This document shows positions 9,258 to 18,807 of a DNA stretch of 64,000 nt, in pieces (within the stretch, counting starts at the first letter, position 1; each line of letters begins with the position of its first letter). The stretch lies in assembly GCF_003063245.1 (NCBI RefSeq), contig NZ_MUXE01000001.1, positions 1 to 64,000 on the forward strand, written 5' to 3'. The notes below the pieces were generated by a model, which saw only the letters and a program-made list of their open reading frames with translations, searched no databases and had not been told where the DNA came from. The position numbers and the translations under genes are program-made. Source of the DNA: Arcobacter caeni. GTDB taxonomy: Bacteria > Campylobacterota > Campylobacteria > Campylobacterales > Arcobacteraceae.

Positions 9258-10505
9258 TTATAAACTTATCGTTTTCCCCGCCAAATTTCCACTTGAAAAA
9301 GACCATTGAAGATTATATCCACCACAAGGGCCGTCTATATTTACAACTTCTCCACAAAAATATAAACCATCTATTAGTTTACTTTGCATAGTTTTTGAGT
9401 CTATTTCTTTAAGTTCAACTCCACCTCTTGTAATCATGGCATTTTTAAATCCCTCATGTCCTATTACTGTAAGTGGTGTCCATGCTAGGGTTTTTATTAA
9501 TTTTTCTCTTTTTATTCCATCTATATTTTTGAACTTTTCAGCTGAGTTTATTTCACAAATATTACAAATCTCTTGGGCTACACTCAAAGCTAAAAGAGAA
9601 GTAAGATTTTCTAAAACTGTTGCCGTTGGATTTTTTTCTATCTCTTTTTTTAGATGTGTATAAATTTGCTCTTCATTTTTACCTTTTAAAAAACTAATTA
9701 AAAGTGGCACTTCATCATATTTTGCCAAAATAGGAGTAAGTTCTCTGGCAAAATCTAAAACTACTGGACCTCTTATTCCGTTATTTGTAAAAATCAAATC
9801 ACCTGTTAGTTTTAGTTTTTTGTATTTAGCAATATCTACTTTTAAAATTGCTTTTGCGATTGTATCAGCCTTACAAGCTGCGAAGTTTTTCTCTTTTGTA
9901 AAAAGTGGCATCATTGCTGGATGAAGTGATGTAACTTCATGCCCAAACTCTTTGGCAAAAATATATCCATCACCAGTTGCTCCAAGGGTTGGATAACCTA
10001 ACCCACCCGTTGCTAGGATAATATTTTTTGATTTGTAAATATTTGATTGGCTAGTTATAATAAAAATATCATCTTTTTTTTGAATAGTTTGTATTTCAAC
10101 AGAACAATCAACTTTTACTTTTAATCTTTCAAGTTCATCATCCAAAGCTTTTAAAATAATTCCAGAACTATGTTCAAGTGGAAATACTCGAAAACCATCT
10201 CGGGCAATTGTTTCAACTCCAATACTAGCAAAAAAATCTCTTAAATCATTTGCATTAAAAGCTTCAAGTGCATGGCTCATAAATCGTCCATTTTTACCAA
10301 ATTTTGCCATAAATTCATCAGTTGATAAAGTATTTGTAAGATTACATTTTCCTCCACCTGTGGCTTTTAATTTTGCTGCTATTTTTGATAATTTTTCTAG
10401 TAATAAAACACTTTTATTTTCTTTTGCAGCACTTATACTTGCCATGATACCAGCTGGTCCGCCACCTATTACAATTACATCAAAAACTTTATTTTTTTCT
10501 TGCAT
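9258..10505 (-). CDS. BaiN/HI0933-family FAD-dependent oxidoreductase
   Basis: A flavoprotein of 415 residues. The N-terminal dinucleotide fold is VIVIGGGPAGIMASISAA, and the family block KLKATGGGKCNLTN follows. The C-terminus closes the FAD site with YFCGEVVNIDGPCGGYNLQWSFSSG. These features define the BaiN/YhiN (HI0933) family, whose members are annotated as aminoacetone oxidases or NAD(P)/FAD oxidoreductases. The physiological substrate is not known. It is transcribed on its own, divergently from the deacetylase gene. Confidence 0.88.
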   Translation of the reverse strand: MQEKNKVFDVIVIGGGPAGIMASISAAKENKSVLLLEKLSKIAAKLKATGGGKCNLTNTLSTDEFMAKFGKNGRFMSHALEAFNANDLRDFFASIGVETIARDGFRVFPLEHSSGIILKALDDELERLKVKVDCSVEIQTIQKKDDIFIITSQSNIYKSKNIILATGGLGYPTLGATGDGYIFAKEFGHEVTSLHPAMMPLFTKEKNFAACKADTIAKAILKVDIAKYKKLKLTGDLIFTNNGIRGPVVLDFARELTPILAKYDEVPLLISFLKGKNEEQIYTHLKKEIEKNPTATVLENLTSLLALSVAQEICNICEINSAEKFKNIDGIKREKLIKTLAWTPLTVIGHEGFKNAMITRGGVELKEIDSKTMQSKLIDGLYFCGEVVNIDGPCGGYNLQWSFSSGNLAGKTISL

Positions 10506-10574
10506 TAATCAACTTTTTTATTAAATTTTCATATAGTATTATTTATTATATCTATTTTGTTATTAGGAAAATCC

Positions 10575-11399
10575 ATGAAAAAGTCAATTGTCTTTTCTTT
10601 ATTATTTGCTCTTGGTTTTAGTGCTTGTGCAAAAACTGCAAGTGATAGTTATTTTAGTGAGCAACCAAGTAGTTCTAAAAAAGAGTATGAAATTTTTAGA
10701 AAAAATATTGCTCTTGAATTTGAAAATCAAACTCCAAAACAATGGGGAGAAAACGCAACAGGTGTAAAAACTAAACTTGACACAAATGAAAAAGTAATAG
10801 CACTTACAATGGATGCTTGTGGAAGTCCATTAGGAATGGGTTATGATGAAAAATTAATTAATTTTTTAGAACAAGAAAATATTCCAGCAACTTTATTTAT
10901 AAATGCTAGATGGATAGATAAAAATCCAAAAATTTTCAAAACATTAGCATCTAAACCTCAATTTGAAATTGCAAATCATGGATTAGAACACAAACCAGCA
11001 TCTGTAAATGGTAAATCGATTTACAACTTAAAAGGAACAGCAAATGCTGAAGAGTTAATTGATGAAATTGAATTAAATGCCAGAAAAATAGAGTCAATAA
11101 CTCATAAAAGACCAAAATATTTTCGTTCAGGAACAGCATATTATGATGAAGTTGCTGTAAAAATTGCCAATAAACTAAACCATCAAATAATTGGATTTTC
11201 TATTTTAGGAGATGCGGGAGCTACTTTTTCTGCTAAAAAAGTAAAAGAGGCTTTCTTAAAAGCAAAAAAAGGTGAAATAGCAATAATTCACATGAATCAT
11301 CCTGAATCTCAAACAGCAATTGGAACAATTGAAGCTATAAAAGAGCTAAAAAAAGAGGGTTTTCGATTTGTTAGATTAGCAGATTATAAACTAAAATAA
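10575..11399 (+). CDS. Polysaccharide deacetylase family lipoprotein
   Basis: A NodB-fold protein of about 274 residues. It has a lipoprotein-type signal ending in LGFSAC. The catalytic motifs are variants of the classic set: TMDACG where TFDDG is usual, HGLEHKP for the HxxxH metal site, and YFRSGTAYYDE for the third motif. It probably removes acetyl groups from an envelope glycan, but the TMDACG change leaves the specificity open. I start at ATG 10575, preceded by AGGAAAAT, rather than at the upstream TTG. Confidence 0.8.
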   Translation: MKKSIVFSLLFALGFSACAKTASDSYFSEQPSSSKKEYEIFRKNIALEFENQTPKQWGENATGVKTKLDTNEKVIALTMDACGSPLGMGYDEKLINFLEQENIPATLFINARWIDKNPKIFKTLASKPQFEIANHGLEHKPASVNGKSIYNLKGTANAEELIDEIELNARKIESITHKRPKYFRSGTAYYDEVAVKIANKLNHQIIGFSILGDAGATFSAKKVKEAFLKAKKGEIAIIHMNHPESQTAIGTIEAIKELKKEGFRFVRLADYKLK

Positions 11400-11450
11400 A
11401 AAGACCGATTTTTATTTATGATAAAATAACAAAAAAATTTAGGAATATTA

Positions 11451-12554
11451 ATGGCAGGAATTTTAGGATATTTATCCATTTTAGCAGATGATGTTAGTTC
11501 ATTAGCTGGAAAAACTATGGCAACAACCGCAAAATCATTAGTAACTTCACTTGATGATGTGGGATTACTTTTTGATGACATTGCAACTTATACAAAACTT
11601 GCAAGTATAAAATCATCTGGACTTGTAGTTGATGATTTAGCTGCAATTGCAAATTTTACAAATGAAACAACATCTGATATTTTAAAAAATGAATTAAAAA
11701 AAGCAAAAACAGTTGATGAATTTAAACAAAATATTGAAAAACTTGATGAAAAAGCTCAAAAAGAGATTTTAGATGAATTAGAAAAAATCAGACAATCAGC
11801 AATTTTAGAAGCAAAAAGAAAAGCTGCATTAAGAGAACTTCCAATAGTTTATAAAATTGCTATGGGAAGTTTTAAAAACAAATTTATCATTATTCCAGCT
11901 GTTTTATTAATGAGTTATATCGTTCCTTGGTTAATTTCTCCTATTTTGATTTTGGGTGGAATTTATTTAGCTTATGAGGGAGTTGAAAGTGTTTTAGAAA
12001 AACTTGGAACTCATCATGAAGTTGCAGATGAAAAAGAGACTATTAAAGAGCTTTCAACTGAAAAATTAGAAAATGAAAAAGTAAAAGGTGCGATTAAAAC
12101 AGATTTTATTTTATCTTTTGAAATTATTGTTATAACACTTAGTTTGATTGCAAATACAAACTTTTTGACAAAAGTTTCTGTTTTAGTTTTAGTTGGAATT
12201 TTAACAACAGTTTTTGTATATGGAATTGTAGCTTTAATCATAAAACTTGATGATATAGGTTTTTATTTACAAGAAAAAAGAAGCCCTATTTTACAAACTA
12301 TTGGAAATGGATTTGTAAATTCAATGCCTTATATTATAAAGACAATTAGTATAGTAGGAATAATAGCCATGTTAGCTGTTGGTGGTGGAATATTTGTACA
12401 TGAAACTCACATATTACACTCTTTTGATAATATTATAAAATCTATTCCAATGGGTGGATTTTTGAGTGAAATAATTATTGGAACAATTATTGGATTTATA
12501 GCTGTAAAAGTTGTTCCTATTTTTTCAAAACTGTTTAAAAAAAGTAACTCTTAA
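11451..12554 (+). CDS. DUF808 (YedI-like) inner membrane protein
   Basis: The protein has 367 residues. The start MAGILGYLSILADDVSSLAGKT and the block LPIVYKIAMGSFKNKFIIIPAVLLMSY are typical of the DUF808 family. A soluble, helical N-terminal third is followed by about six membrane helices. The C-terminus ends in a short basic tail. Function in the family is unknown. The gene follows the deacetylase by 51 bases and may be read from the same transcript. Confidence 0.85.
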   Translation: MAGILGYLSILADDVSSLAGKTMATTAKSLVTSLDDVGLLFDDIATYTKLASIKSSGLVVDDLAAIANFTNETTSDILKNELKKAKTVDEFKQNIEKLDEKAQKEILDELEKIRQSAILEAKRKAALRELPIVYKIAMGSFKNKFIIIPAVLLMSYIVPWLISPILILGGIYLAYEGVESVLEKLGTHHEVADEKETIKELSTEKLENEKVKGAIKTDFILSFEIIVITLSLIANTNFLTKVSVLVLVGILTTVFVYGIVALIIKLDDIGFYLQEKRSPILQTIGNGFVNSMPYIIKTISIVGIIAMLAVGGGIFVHETHILHSFDNIIKSIPMGGFLSEIIIGTIIGFIAVKVVPIFSKLFKKSNS

Positions 12555-12564
12555 CTAAAAAGAT

Positions 12565-13266
12565 TTAAAAATCAACTATTAAAGAAGTTAAAAACTTTGT
12601 ATCAAGTTTCTCTTTTTCAGTTTTGTTAGTATAATCCATATTATAACTAACTCCTAAAGATAGGTTTTCTGTCATTTTAACACCAATTGCAGAATCACTT
12701 ACAGCAAAATACTTTTCACTATCTTCAAAAGATGCTAAATAACTTAACATTTGTTTAAATTCAACACTTTTAGAAAATCTGTATTTATAGTTTAATTCAG
12801 TTCTTCCAGCTAAATAATCATCTTTTAAACCATTATTATATCTATCATAAGCGTAATCTAAACCACCTTGAATATCAAGTGTTTGAGTTTTATCTTCAAG
12901 AAATTTATATCCAAGACCCGGACCAAAATTTAATCTATAATCATAATCTGACAATTCATCTTTAATATAATTTATTCCTATATTTGAGTATAGTTTTTTT
13001 GTTATCATGTGATTATAATCTAGTTCTAAATTATATTTATTTGCGGAAGTACTATTTTCATTTTCATTATATAACATACTTCCCTTTGCTCTTATACTTT
13101 CTGTATCACTTAAAGCTGCTGTACCCTCAAGTTTTGAAGAAAAAGTAGTTGTATTTGTATTTCCACTTGTTTGAACATACGATAGTTCTAAATGTTTATC
13201 AATATCTAAAGCATAACTTGAAGTTGTTATTAAACCTATAATAAAAAAATTATTTAAAAATCTCAT
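12565..13266 (-). CDS. DUF481 family outer membrane protein
   Basis: This exported protein of 233 residues has the signal peptide ending SSYALDI. The mature part is made of alternating beta strands, begins with ELSYVQTSGNTNTTTFSSKLEG as in the DUF481/YdiY family, and ends in LIVDF, a terminal Phe typical of outer-membrane beta-barrels. Its ATG directly follows the stop of the radical SAM gene, with AGGAG seven bases upstream, so the two are co-transcribed. Confidence 0.85.
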   Translation of the reverse strand: MRFLNNFFIIGLITTSSYALDIDKHLELSYVQTSGNTNTTTFSSKLEGTAALSDTESIRAKGSMLYNENENSTSANKYNLELDYNHMITKKLYSNIGINYIKDELSDYDYRLNFGPGLGYKFLEDKTQTLDIQGGLDYAYDRYNNGLKDDYLAGRTELNYKYRFSKSVEFKQMLSYLASFEDSEKYFAVSDSAIGVKMTENLSLGVSYNMDYTNKTEKEKLDTKFLTSLIVDF

Positions 13267-14775
13267 TTATTCACTCCTTAACTGTTGTCTTTTATTTGCT
13301 TTTGAAACATCTTTTTGTGTAAAGTCATTATTTTGTGGAATAATTTTTTTCAAAAAAGGTGGTATATTTCTTCCACCTACTTTCATAACATCTTCTAAAA
13401 TTGTATTTGCAATTAACTCTTTTTCATGTTTCGATGACATAAATTCATATAAAAATTCAGCCATTCTATCAAGTGAAATTTTATATGTTGATTCACTTCT
13501 TTTATATAACCATTTACTTAAAGCATAGAAATTTTCAAAAACTTTTCCATCTTCAAAAAGTAACGCTGTTGTTTTTTGAAAATTTCCACTGTTGTAAATA
13601 ATATCCCAAAATCTTGCGAATCTTTTCATATCTTGCATAAGTGAAAAACTAATCAAGTCATTTTTTAAAATATCATAAGGTGGTGAATCATTATAAACCA
13701 TTCCATAAACTTTGTCGTGTCTATCAAGTGTTGTTCCTGATAATTTTTTCAAAATTCCTACTTGAATTTCACCCGTTGATAAAGTATAAAGTTGATTTAA
13801 ATTTCTTCCAAAACTCTCTATATCTTCACTTGGAAGCCCAATTATTAAGTCAATATGCATATGTGCATGGGTTTCTTGTGATAAAAATTTTAAATTATCT
13901 TTGATTTTATCAATTTTCAAATTTCTATGAATCTCTTTTGCAACATCAAGATTTAGCGTTTGAATACCAACTTCAAGCTGTAAACAACCTGGTTTAAACT
14001 GTTTTATTAAACCTCTTAGTTCTTCAGGAAAATTATCAGGAATTACCTCAAAATGTAAAAAATAATCTTCTTGTTTTGCTAAAAAATAATCTAAGATTGC
14101 TTTTGCATAAGATATTTTGATATTAAAAGTTCTATCTATAAACTTGAAATTTCTAGCACCTCTATTCCAAAGTTTATCTATTTCATTTAAGAAAATATCA
14201 ACATCTAAATATCTCATTTTTGTCTCTATTGAAGATAAACAAAACTCACATTCAAAAGGACAACCTCTTGCATTTTCCACATAAATATGTCTGTTTTTTA
14301 TATCAAAATCAGTGTAATCATCATAAGGAAGTGCAATTTTTTCAAAATCTACTTTTGGTGAAAATATTACTTTTGGCTGAGTGCAAGTTCCATCTAATAT
14401 CTCTTTACAAAGAGTATAAAAACTATCTTCTCCCTCACCACTAATTATATAATCAACCACATCAAAGTTCACTCTACGAGGAGTAAAACTAACCTCTGGA
14501 CCACCTACAACTATAATAGTTTCAGGTGATACTTTTTTTATTATTTTTACAAGTTCACCTACATCAAAAGCATTCCAAATATATACAGCAATTCCTATAA
14601 TCTTTGGTTTTTTATCTAGTATTTGTTCTGCTATTGTTTGAACTGATGAGTTTATTACAAACTCTAAAATCTCAGCTTGGGGTTTTAATTCTCTTAAATT
14701 TGCGTATAAATATCTCAAACCCAACGAGCTGTGAGAAAATCTTGAGTTTAAAGTTGTTAGTATTATGTTTTTCAT
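13267..14775 (-). CDS. B12-binding domain radical SAM protein (DUF4080 type)
   Basis: An enzyme of about 502 residues. The N-terminal cobalamin-binding-like domain (TTLNSRFSHSSLGLRYLYANL, GIAVYIWN, VVGGPEVSF) is followed by a radical SAM domain with the cluster motif CPFECEFC. Later blocks such as LQLEVGIQTLN and HIDLIIGLP fit the barrel. A DUF4080-like region forms the C-terminus. The substrate is unknown. The start could be ATG 14775 or GTG 14790. Neither has a good ribosome site, and I prefer the ATG because the family usually begins with M-x-I-x-L-T. Confidence 0.85.
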   Translation of the reverse strand: MKNIILTTLNSRFSHSSLGLRYLYANLRELKPQAEILEFVINSSVQTIAEQILDKKPKIIGIAVYIWNAFDVGELVKIIKKVSPETIIVVGGPEVSFTPRRVNFDVVDYIISGEGEDSFYTLCKEILDGTCTQPKVIFSPKVDFEKIALPYDDYTDFDIKNRHIYVENARGCPFECEFCLSSIETKMRYLDVDIFLNEIDKLWNRGARNFKFIDRTFNIKISYAKAILDYFLAKQEDYFLHFEVIPDNFPEELRGLIKQFKPGCLQLEVGIQTLNLDVAKEIHRNLKIDKIKDNLKFLSQETHAHMHIDLIIGLPSEDIESFGRNLNQLYTLSTGEIQVGILKKLSGTTLDRHDKVYGMVYNDSPPYDILKNDLISFSLMQDMKRFARFWDIIYNSGNFQKTTALLFEDGKVFENFYALSKWLYKRSESTYKISLDRMAEFLYEFMSSKHEKELIANTILEDVMKVGGRNIPPFLKKIIPQNNDFTQKDVSKANKRQQLRSE

Positions 14776-14878
14776 TCGCGATTGTAACACAAGTACTTAG
14801 TGTTTTAGATAATGTGTTTTTATTAACCTTTCATAAACCAAACTTTTATATACTCAGTTTTTATTTAAAAGGAAGATT

Positions 14879-15181
14879 ATGAAAAACGACACTTTTTCGA
14901 GATTTAGGATTATTTCAATTATAGAAGGTTTATCTTATTTAATATTAGTTTTTATAGCAATGCCATTAAAATATATGTTTGATTATCCCTTGGCTGTAAA
15001 AGTTGTAGGAATGAGTCATGGAGTTTTATTTATACTGTTTTTTGTAGCTTTAGTTATGGCTATGAATAGATATAAATGGAAATTTTTAGGTTTTCAATTA
15101 TTTGTTTATTCATTAATTCCATTTGGTTTTATTTTAATTGAAAGAATTATTATGAAATCTCCTGCTAAAAAACTAAAATAA
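14879..15181 (+). CDS. DUF3817 membrane protein
   Basis: This small membrane protein of 100 residues has three helices and the family block RIISIIEGLSYLILVFIAMPLKY, followed by VKVVGMSHGVLFILF. Its role is unknown; relatives often sit beside respiratory or transport genes. AGGAAG lies just before the ATG. The TAA abuts the ATG of the next gene, so the two form an operon. Confidence 0.85.
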   Translation: MKNDTFSRFRIISIIEGLSYLILVFIAMPLKYMFDYPLAVKVVGMSHGVLFILFFVALVMAMNRYKWKFLGFQLFVYSLIPFGFILIERIIMKSPAKKLK

Positions 15182-15646
15182 ATGCTTTTTCCCAAGGGGT
15201 TTTTAGGAACAGCGGCTCCTTTTTATTTGGATTTAGCAACTGTTTATTTTGCAATATTGCCCTTTTTACTGGCTATTAGCATATTTTTTGCAATAAAAAA
15301 GCATTATAAAAAACACTTTATTTCACAAGCTGTGATTTTGGGTGTTACTTTATTTATAGTTGTGATATTTGAAATTGGTATTAGAATTTCAGGTGGATTT
15401 ATTGAGTATTCAAAATATAGTAATATTTCCTATGATTTTATGTTATTTTTCTTAATAATTCATATTTTAATAGCAATAGCAGCAGTTGCAGGATGGTTGT
15501 TTTTATTTATTTCATCTTATAAACAATACAAAAACAATACTCTAAATGTAACTTCTCACAAGAAAATAGGAAAAGCTATTTTTACAGCTTTGAGTATTAG
15601 CTCTATTATGGGAGTTTGTATCTACTTTTTTTTATTTGTTTTTTAA
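15182..15646 (+). CDS. DUF420 family membrane protein
   Basis: This 154-residue protein has about five membrane helices: PFYLDLATVYFAILPFLLAI, FISQAVILGVTLFIVVIFE, MLFFLIIHILIAIAAVAGWLFLF and a last one at the C-terminus. The histidines lie near the membrane faces, as in DUF420 proteins, which are related to cytochrome oxidase assembly factors of the CtaM type. A role in haem-copper oxidase maturation is possible but not shown. It begins directly at the preceding stop codon. Confidence 0.75.
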   Translation: MLFPKGFLGTAAPFYLDLATVYFAILPFLLAISIFFAIKKHYKKHFISQAVILGVTLFIVVIFEIGIRISGGFIEYSKYSNISYDFMLFFLIIHILIAIAAVAGWLFLFISSYKQYKNNTLNVTSHKKIGKAIFTALSISSIMGVCIYFFLFVF

Positions 15647-15679
15647 AAACTTGATTTTTTACAATTTTTATTATTTCTA

Positions 15680-15716
15680 ATTTTGTTATGATGTAAAATA
15701 TTACATAAAACAAAAT
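15680..15716. promoter_or_regulatory. Nested dyad upstream of the cytochrome operon
   Basis: ATTTTGTT and AACAAAAT enclose an inner dyad ATGTAA/TTACAT, offset by one base, just before the ribosome site of the cytochrome peroxidase-like gene. The symmetry is longer than most AT-rich chance palindromes here. It could be an operator for a CRP/FNR-type or other dimeric regulator. No family consensus fits well. Confidence 0.35.
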
Positions 15717-15727
15717 ATAGGAATAAA

Positions 15728-16960
15728 ATGAAATCATTTTCACAAGTTATAATCATAGCTTTTATCTTCATATCATTTTTGTTATTTTTACCAAATCTTA
15801 CAAAAGAAAGAAATTTTAAAACTTATACTGATTCTCAACTAAGAGCTACTGCAAATGCAAAAGGATTAAAAGCAATTCCAAACAGTTATGAAGAGCTTTT
15901 AAAAATAAGTGATGATGAAAATAACCCTATAAATCTAAAAAAAATAGCCTTAGGAAAAGAACTTTTTTTTGATACAAAACTCTCTTTAGATGACACAATT
16001 AGTTGTGCCACTTGTCATATGATTAGTAAAAATTCTGATGATAAAAAGATTATTTTAAATGCAATTACTTCAAAAAAAACACCAAATGATTTAAAAGACG
16101 CAAATAACTGCGTAATTTGTCATTTAAGTGATGAAAGTGGAACGGATAGATTATCAACTTCTATTGGATACAAAGGTGCTACAAATCCTCATCATCTAAA
16201 TACTATGACTATTTTAAACTCTTCTTTGGCTAAATATCTTACATGGAATGGTGAAATAAAAACTTTAGAACAACAAATTAGCAACTCAATACAAGCTCCT
16301 TCTAAAATGAATATAAAAGCTGATGATCTTGTAAAAAAACTAAAAAATGATAAAAAATATATATCTGACTTTAAAGAAGTTTTCAAAGATGAAATAAAAG
16401 AAAATCAAGATTATCTAAGTTTTGAAAATATTCAAAAAGCAATAGCTGTTTATGTAAAAACTTTACTTACAAGAAGTAGCTTTGATGAGTTTTTAGAAGG
16501 AAACAATGAATCTATTTCAAAAGATGCAAAAAGAGGATTAGTAAATTTTATGAATTTTGGATGTAGTGGTTGTCACACAGGAATGAGTGTTGGAGGTCAA
16601 AGTGTTCAAAGATTTCCTCTTCGTCATTTCGCTGGAATTCATGATTTACGACCAAATTTAGGCTCTCCACCTGATTTTAAAATAATAGATGAAACTTTTC
16701 CTTTTGAAAATAAAGGCGGTTATTTAGGAAGATCTGACACTCAATTTTTTAGAGTTCCAATTTTGAGAAATGTTACAAAAACTTCACCATATTTTCATAA
16801 TGGCGCCGTTGATAAAATAAGAGAAGCAGTTGAAATAATGGGAAGACACCAAGTAGGATTAAATTTATCAGATCAACAAATAGATGAGATTGTAGAATTT
16901 TTAAAGACTTTAGAGGGAAATGTAGTAGATTATTCAAAAGATGCAAAGGTTATTAAATGA
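15728..16960 (+). CDS. Cytochrome c peroxidase/MauG-family protein with three haem c motifs
   Basis: A protein of 410 residues anchored or exported by an N-terminal hydrophobic segment (about 7-22). The family layout is clear: GKELFFDTKLSLDDTISCATCH (haem at C93-H97), then GCSGCHTG at C279-H283, and FRVPILRNVTKTSPYFHNGAV near the end. An additional motif, CVICH (C128-H132), lies between them, so it may bind three haems where classical di-haem peroxidases bind two. It probably transfers electrons to peroxide or performs MauG-like oxidation in the periplasm. It overlaps the next gene by four bases. Confidence 0.85.
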   Translation: MKSFSQVIIIAFIFISFLLFLPNLTKERNFKTYTDSQLRATANAKGLKAIPNSYEELLKISDDENNPINLKKIALGKELFFDTKLSLDDTISCATCHMISKNSDDKKIILNAITSKKTPNDLKDANNCVICHLSDESGTDRLSTSIGYKGATNPHHLNTMTILNSSLAKYLTWNGEIKTLEQQISNSIQAPSKMNIKADDLVKKLKNDKKYISDFKEVFKDEIKENQDYLSFENIQKAIAVYVKTLLTRSSFDEFLEGNNESISKDAKRGLVNFMNFGCSGCHTGMSVGGQSVQRFPLRHFAGIHDLRPNLGSPPDFKIIDETFPFENKGGYLGRSDTQFFRVPILRNVTKTSPYFHNGAVDKIREAVEIMGRHQVGLNLSDQQIDEIVEFLKTLEGNVVDYSKDAKVIK

Positions 16961-18774
16961 AAATAATAAATATAAAAGTTCTAATTCTTCTAATATTTTT
17001 AAGTGGAATTTTACAAATGGATATATTAAATATTTCATGGGAAAACTTAAGAATTGTATCTGTTGTTCATATTTTCACTTCAATTTTTCTTTGTATTTTT
17101 TATATTATTCCTTTTGTAAACAAACACGCTTACAAATATATTGTGATTAAAAAAGTAAATAGTGTTAGCGGTTGGATTTTAGGATTTGTTTTATTGATGA
17201 TTGTAATTAGTGGAGTTTATCTTTTTTTTATAGGAAATAAAGGTGGAGATATTTGGGGAATTATAAGTTTTAATATTCATTTATATGGTTCTTTTATACT
17301 TTTAATTTTTCTATTCTCTCATAGAAAAAAAGTAAAAACAAATATATTATCTATTGCTGCTCTTCTTTTTACTTTTTCATTTTTAAATATACCTTTGCAT
17401 AGTGAAACAAAAATCGAAAACAAACTTTTAAATCTTAAAACACCAAAAAATGAAGTTTATCACAATGAAGATTGGACAAACTCAACAAAATGCAAATCTT
17501 GTCATAGTGAGATTTTTAATCAATGGGCAAATTCAAATCATAAAAATCTAGTAGAATCAAACCCTTATTATATGGTTATGGAATCAATTGCAGGGGAAGT
17601 TGAAGGAGCTGAGTTTAAAAAGTGGTGTATGGGTTGCCACAACCCAAGTGCTTTAACCACAGGGCTTACAAGAACTAGCCATGCTATGGATGATAATTTT
17701 TTAGCAAATACTTTATTTGAGTCAAATGCCCAAACATTGGTAAAAACTTTTGAAAAGCATGGAAATACAAGACTTGAAGAGGGTGTTTCTTGTCTTACTT
17801 GCCACACAATTACAGATGCCATAAGTGCTGGAAATGCTTCTTATACTTTAGATATAACAAGTAGAAAAAAATATCCTTTTGAAGATGATGAATCAACTGT
17901 GGGGAAATATTTAGGGCATAAATTTATAAATGCAAAACCAAATGTACACAAAGATAGTTATATGAAACCTTTGTACAAAGAGAGCAAATATTGCGCTTCT
18001 TGCCATGATGAAACATCACCTACTACAAATAAACAAATAGTATCAACATTCAAAGAGTGGGAAGCATCGCCTTATAATAACAAAGAAGATAAAACAAAAA
18101 ATAAAACTTGTATAGATTGTCATATGACATATTTAAAAGATGATAAGTTTGCTCCATTAAACGGAGTTTCTACTGATGGTGGAGTTGTTAAAAAAGATGT
18201 AAAAGTTCACTATTTTGCAGGTTCAAATCATTTTTTAGCTGGTTTAAAAGATAAAAACCATGAAGATCAAGTATTACAACTTTTAAGAACATCAGCAAAA
18301 CTTGATGTTGATATAAAAGATAATCAAGTTCATGTGGGAGTTGAAAATGTGGGTGCTGGTCATCATTTACCAACGGGCGTTGCTGATTTTAGAGAGTTAT
18401 GGCTTGATATTACAATAGTTGATGCAAATGATAAAATAGTATTTTCAAGTGGAAAACTTGATATTAATGGCGATTTAAAAGCAGATGCAAGACCATTTAT
18501 GAAAGTGTTTGGGGACAAAGATGGAAAGGCTGTAGGTTTACTGTTTTGGAAGTATGAGAAGCTTTTAAGCGATACTAGAATCCCTGCAAAAACAAGAAGA
18601 GTTGAAAGTTATGATTTGCCTAAAGATTTAAAATATCCATTAAAAGCCATGGTAAAACTAAACTTTAGGATTTATCCTCAATCAATTACTTCAATGGTTC
18701 AAAAAGCATTTCCAGAGCTTCCAAATCCTCCTGTTGTAGAACTTGAAAAACTTGAACAGATTTTTGAAAAGTAG
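16957..18774 (+). CDS. Membrane-anchored pentahaem cytochrome c
   Basis: A 605-residue two-part protein. Residues 1 to about 150 form four membrane helices with histidines that could bind haem b (VVHIFTS, FNIHLYGS, FSHRKK). The rest is periplasmic and carries five CxxCH motifs: CKSCH 179, CMGCH 224, CLTCH 279, CASCH 346 and CIDCH 385. A haem-free C-terminal domain begins near HYFAGSNHFLAGL and includes GAGHHLPTG. It resembles multihaem c554-like electron carriers. The four-base overlap with the peroxidase-like gene suggests that quinol electrons pass through this protein to that one. Confidence 0.8.
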   Translation: MKIINIKVLILLIFLSGILQMDILNISWENLRIVSVVHIFTSIFLCIFYIIPFVNKHAYKYIVIKKVNSVSGWILGFVLLMIVISGVYLFFIGNKGGDIWGIISFNIHLYGSFILLIFLFSHRKKVKTNILSIAALLFTFSFLNIPLHSETKIENKLLNLKTPKNEVYHNEDWTNSTKCKSCHSEIFNQWANSNHKNLVESNPYYMVMESIAGEVEGAEFKKWCMGCHNPSALTTGLTRTSHAMDDNFLANTLFESNAQTLVKTFEKHGNTRLEEGVSCLTCHTITDAISAGNASYTLDITSRKKYPFEDDESTVGKYLGHKFINAKPNVHKDSYMKPLYKESKYCASCHDETSPTTNKQIVSTFKEWEASPYNNKEDKTKNKTCIDCHMTYLKDDKFAPLNGVSTDGGVVKKDVKVHYFAGSNHFLAGLKDKNHEDQVLQLLRTSAKLDVDIKDNQVHVGVENVGAGHHLPTGVADFRELWLDITIVDANDKIVFSSGKLDINGDLKADARPFMKVFGDKDGKAVGLLFWKYEKLLSDTRIPAKTRRVESYDLPKDLKYPLKAMVKLNFRIYPQSITSMVQKAFPELPNPPVVELEKLEQIFEK

Positions 18775-18782
18775 TTTGTTTA

Positions 18783-18807
18783 AAAGAGAGTTTTAAAAAC
18801 TCTCTTT
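18783..18807. terminator. Bidirectional terminator, cytochrome operon and hydrolase
   Basis: AAAGAGAGT and ACTCTCTTT form a stem flanked by A/T tracts, with a few A/T bases in the loop. It lies between the pentahaem gene (stop 18774) and the convergent hydrolase gene, and overlaps the hydrolase's last codons. On the minus strand a TTTT run follows. Confidence 0.6.
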
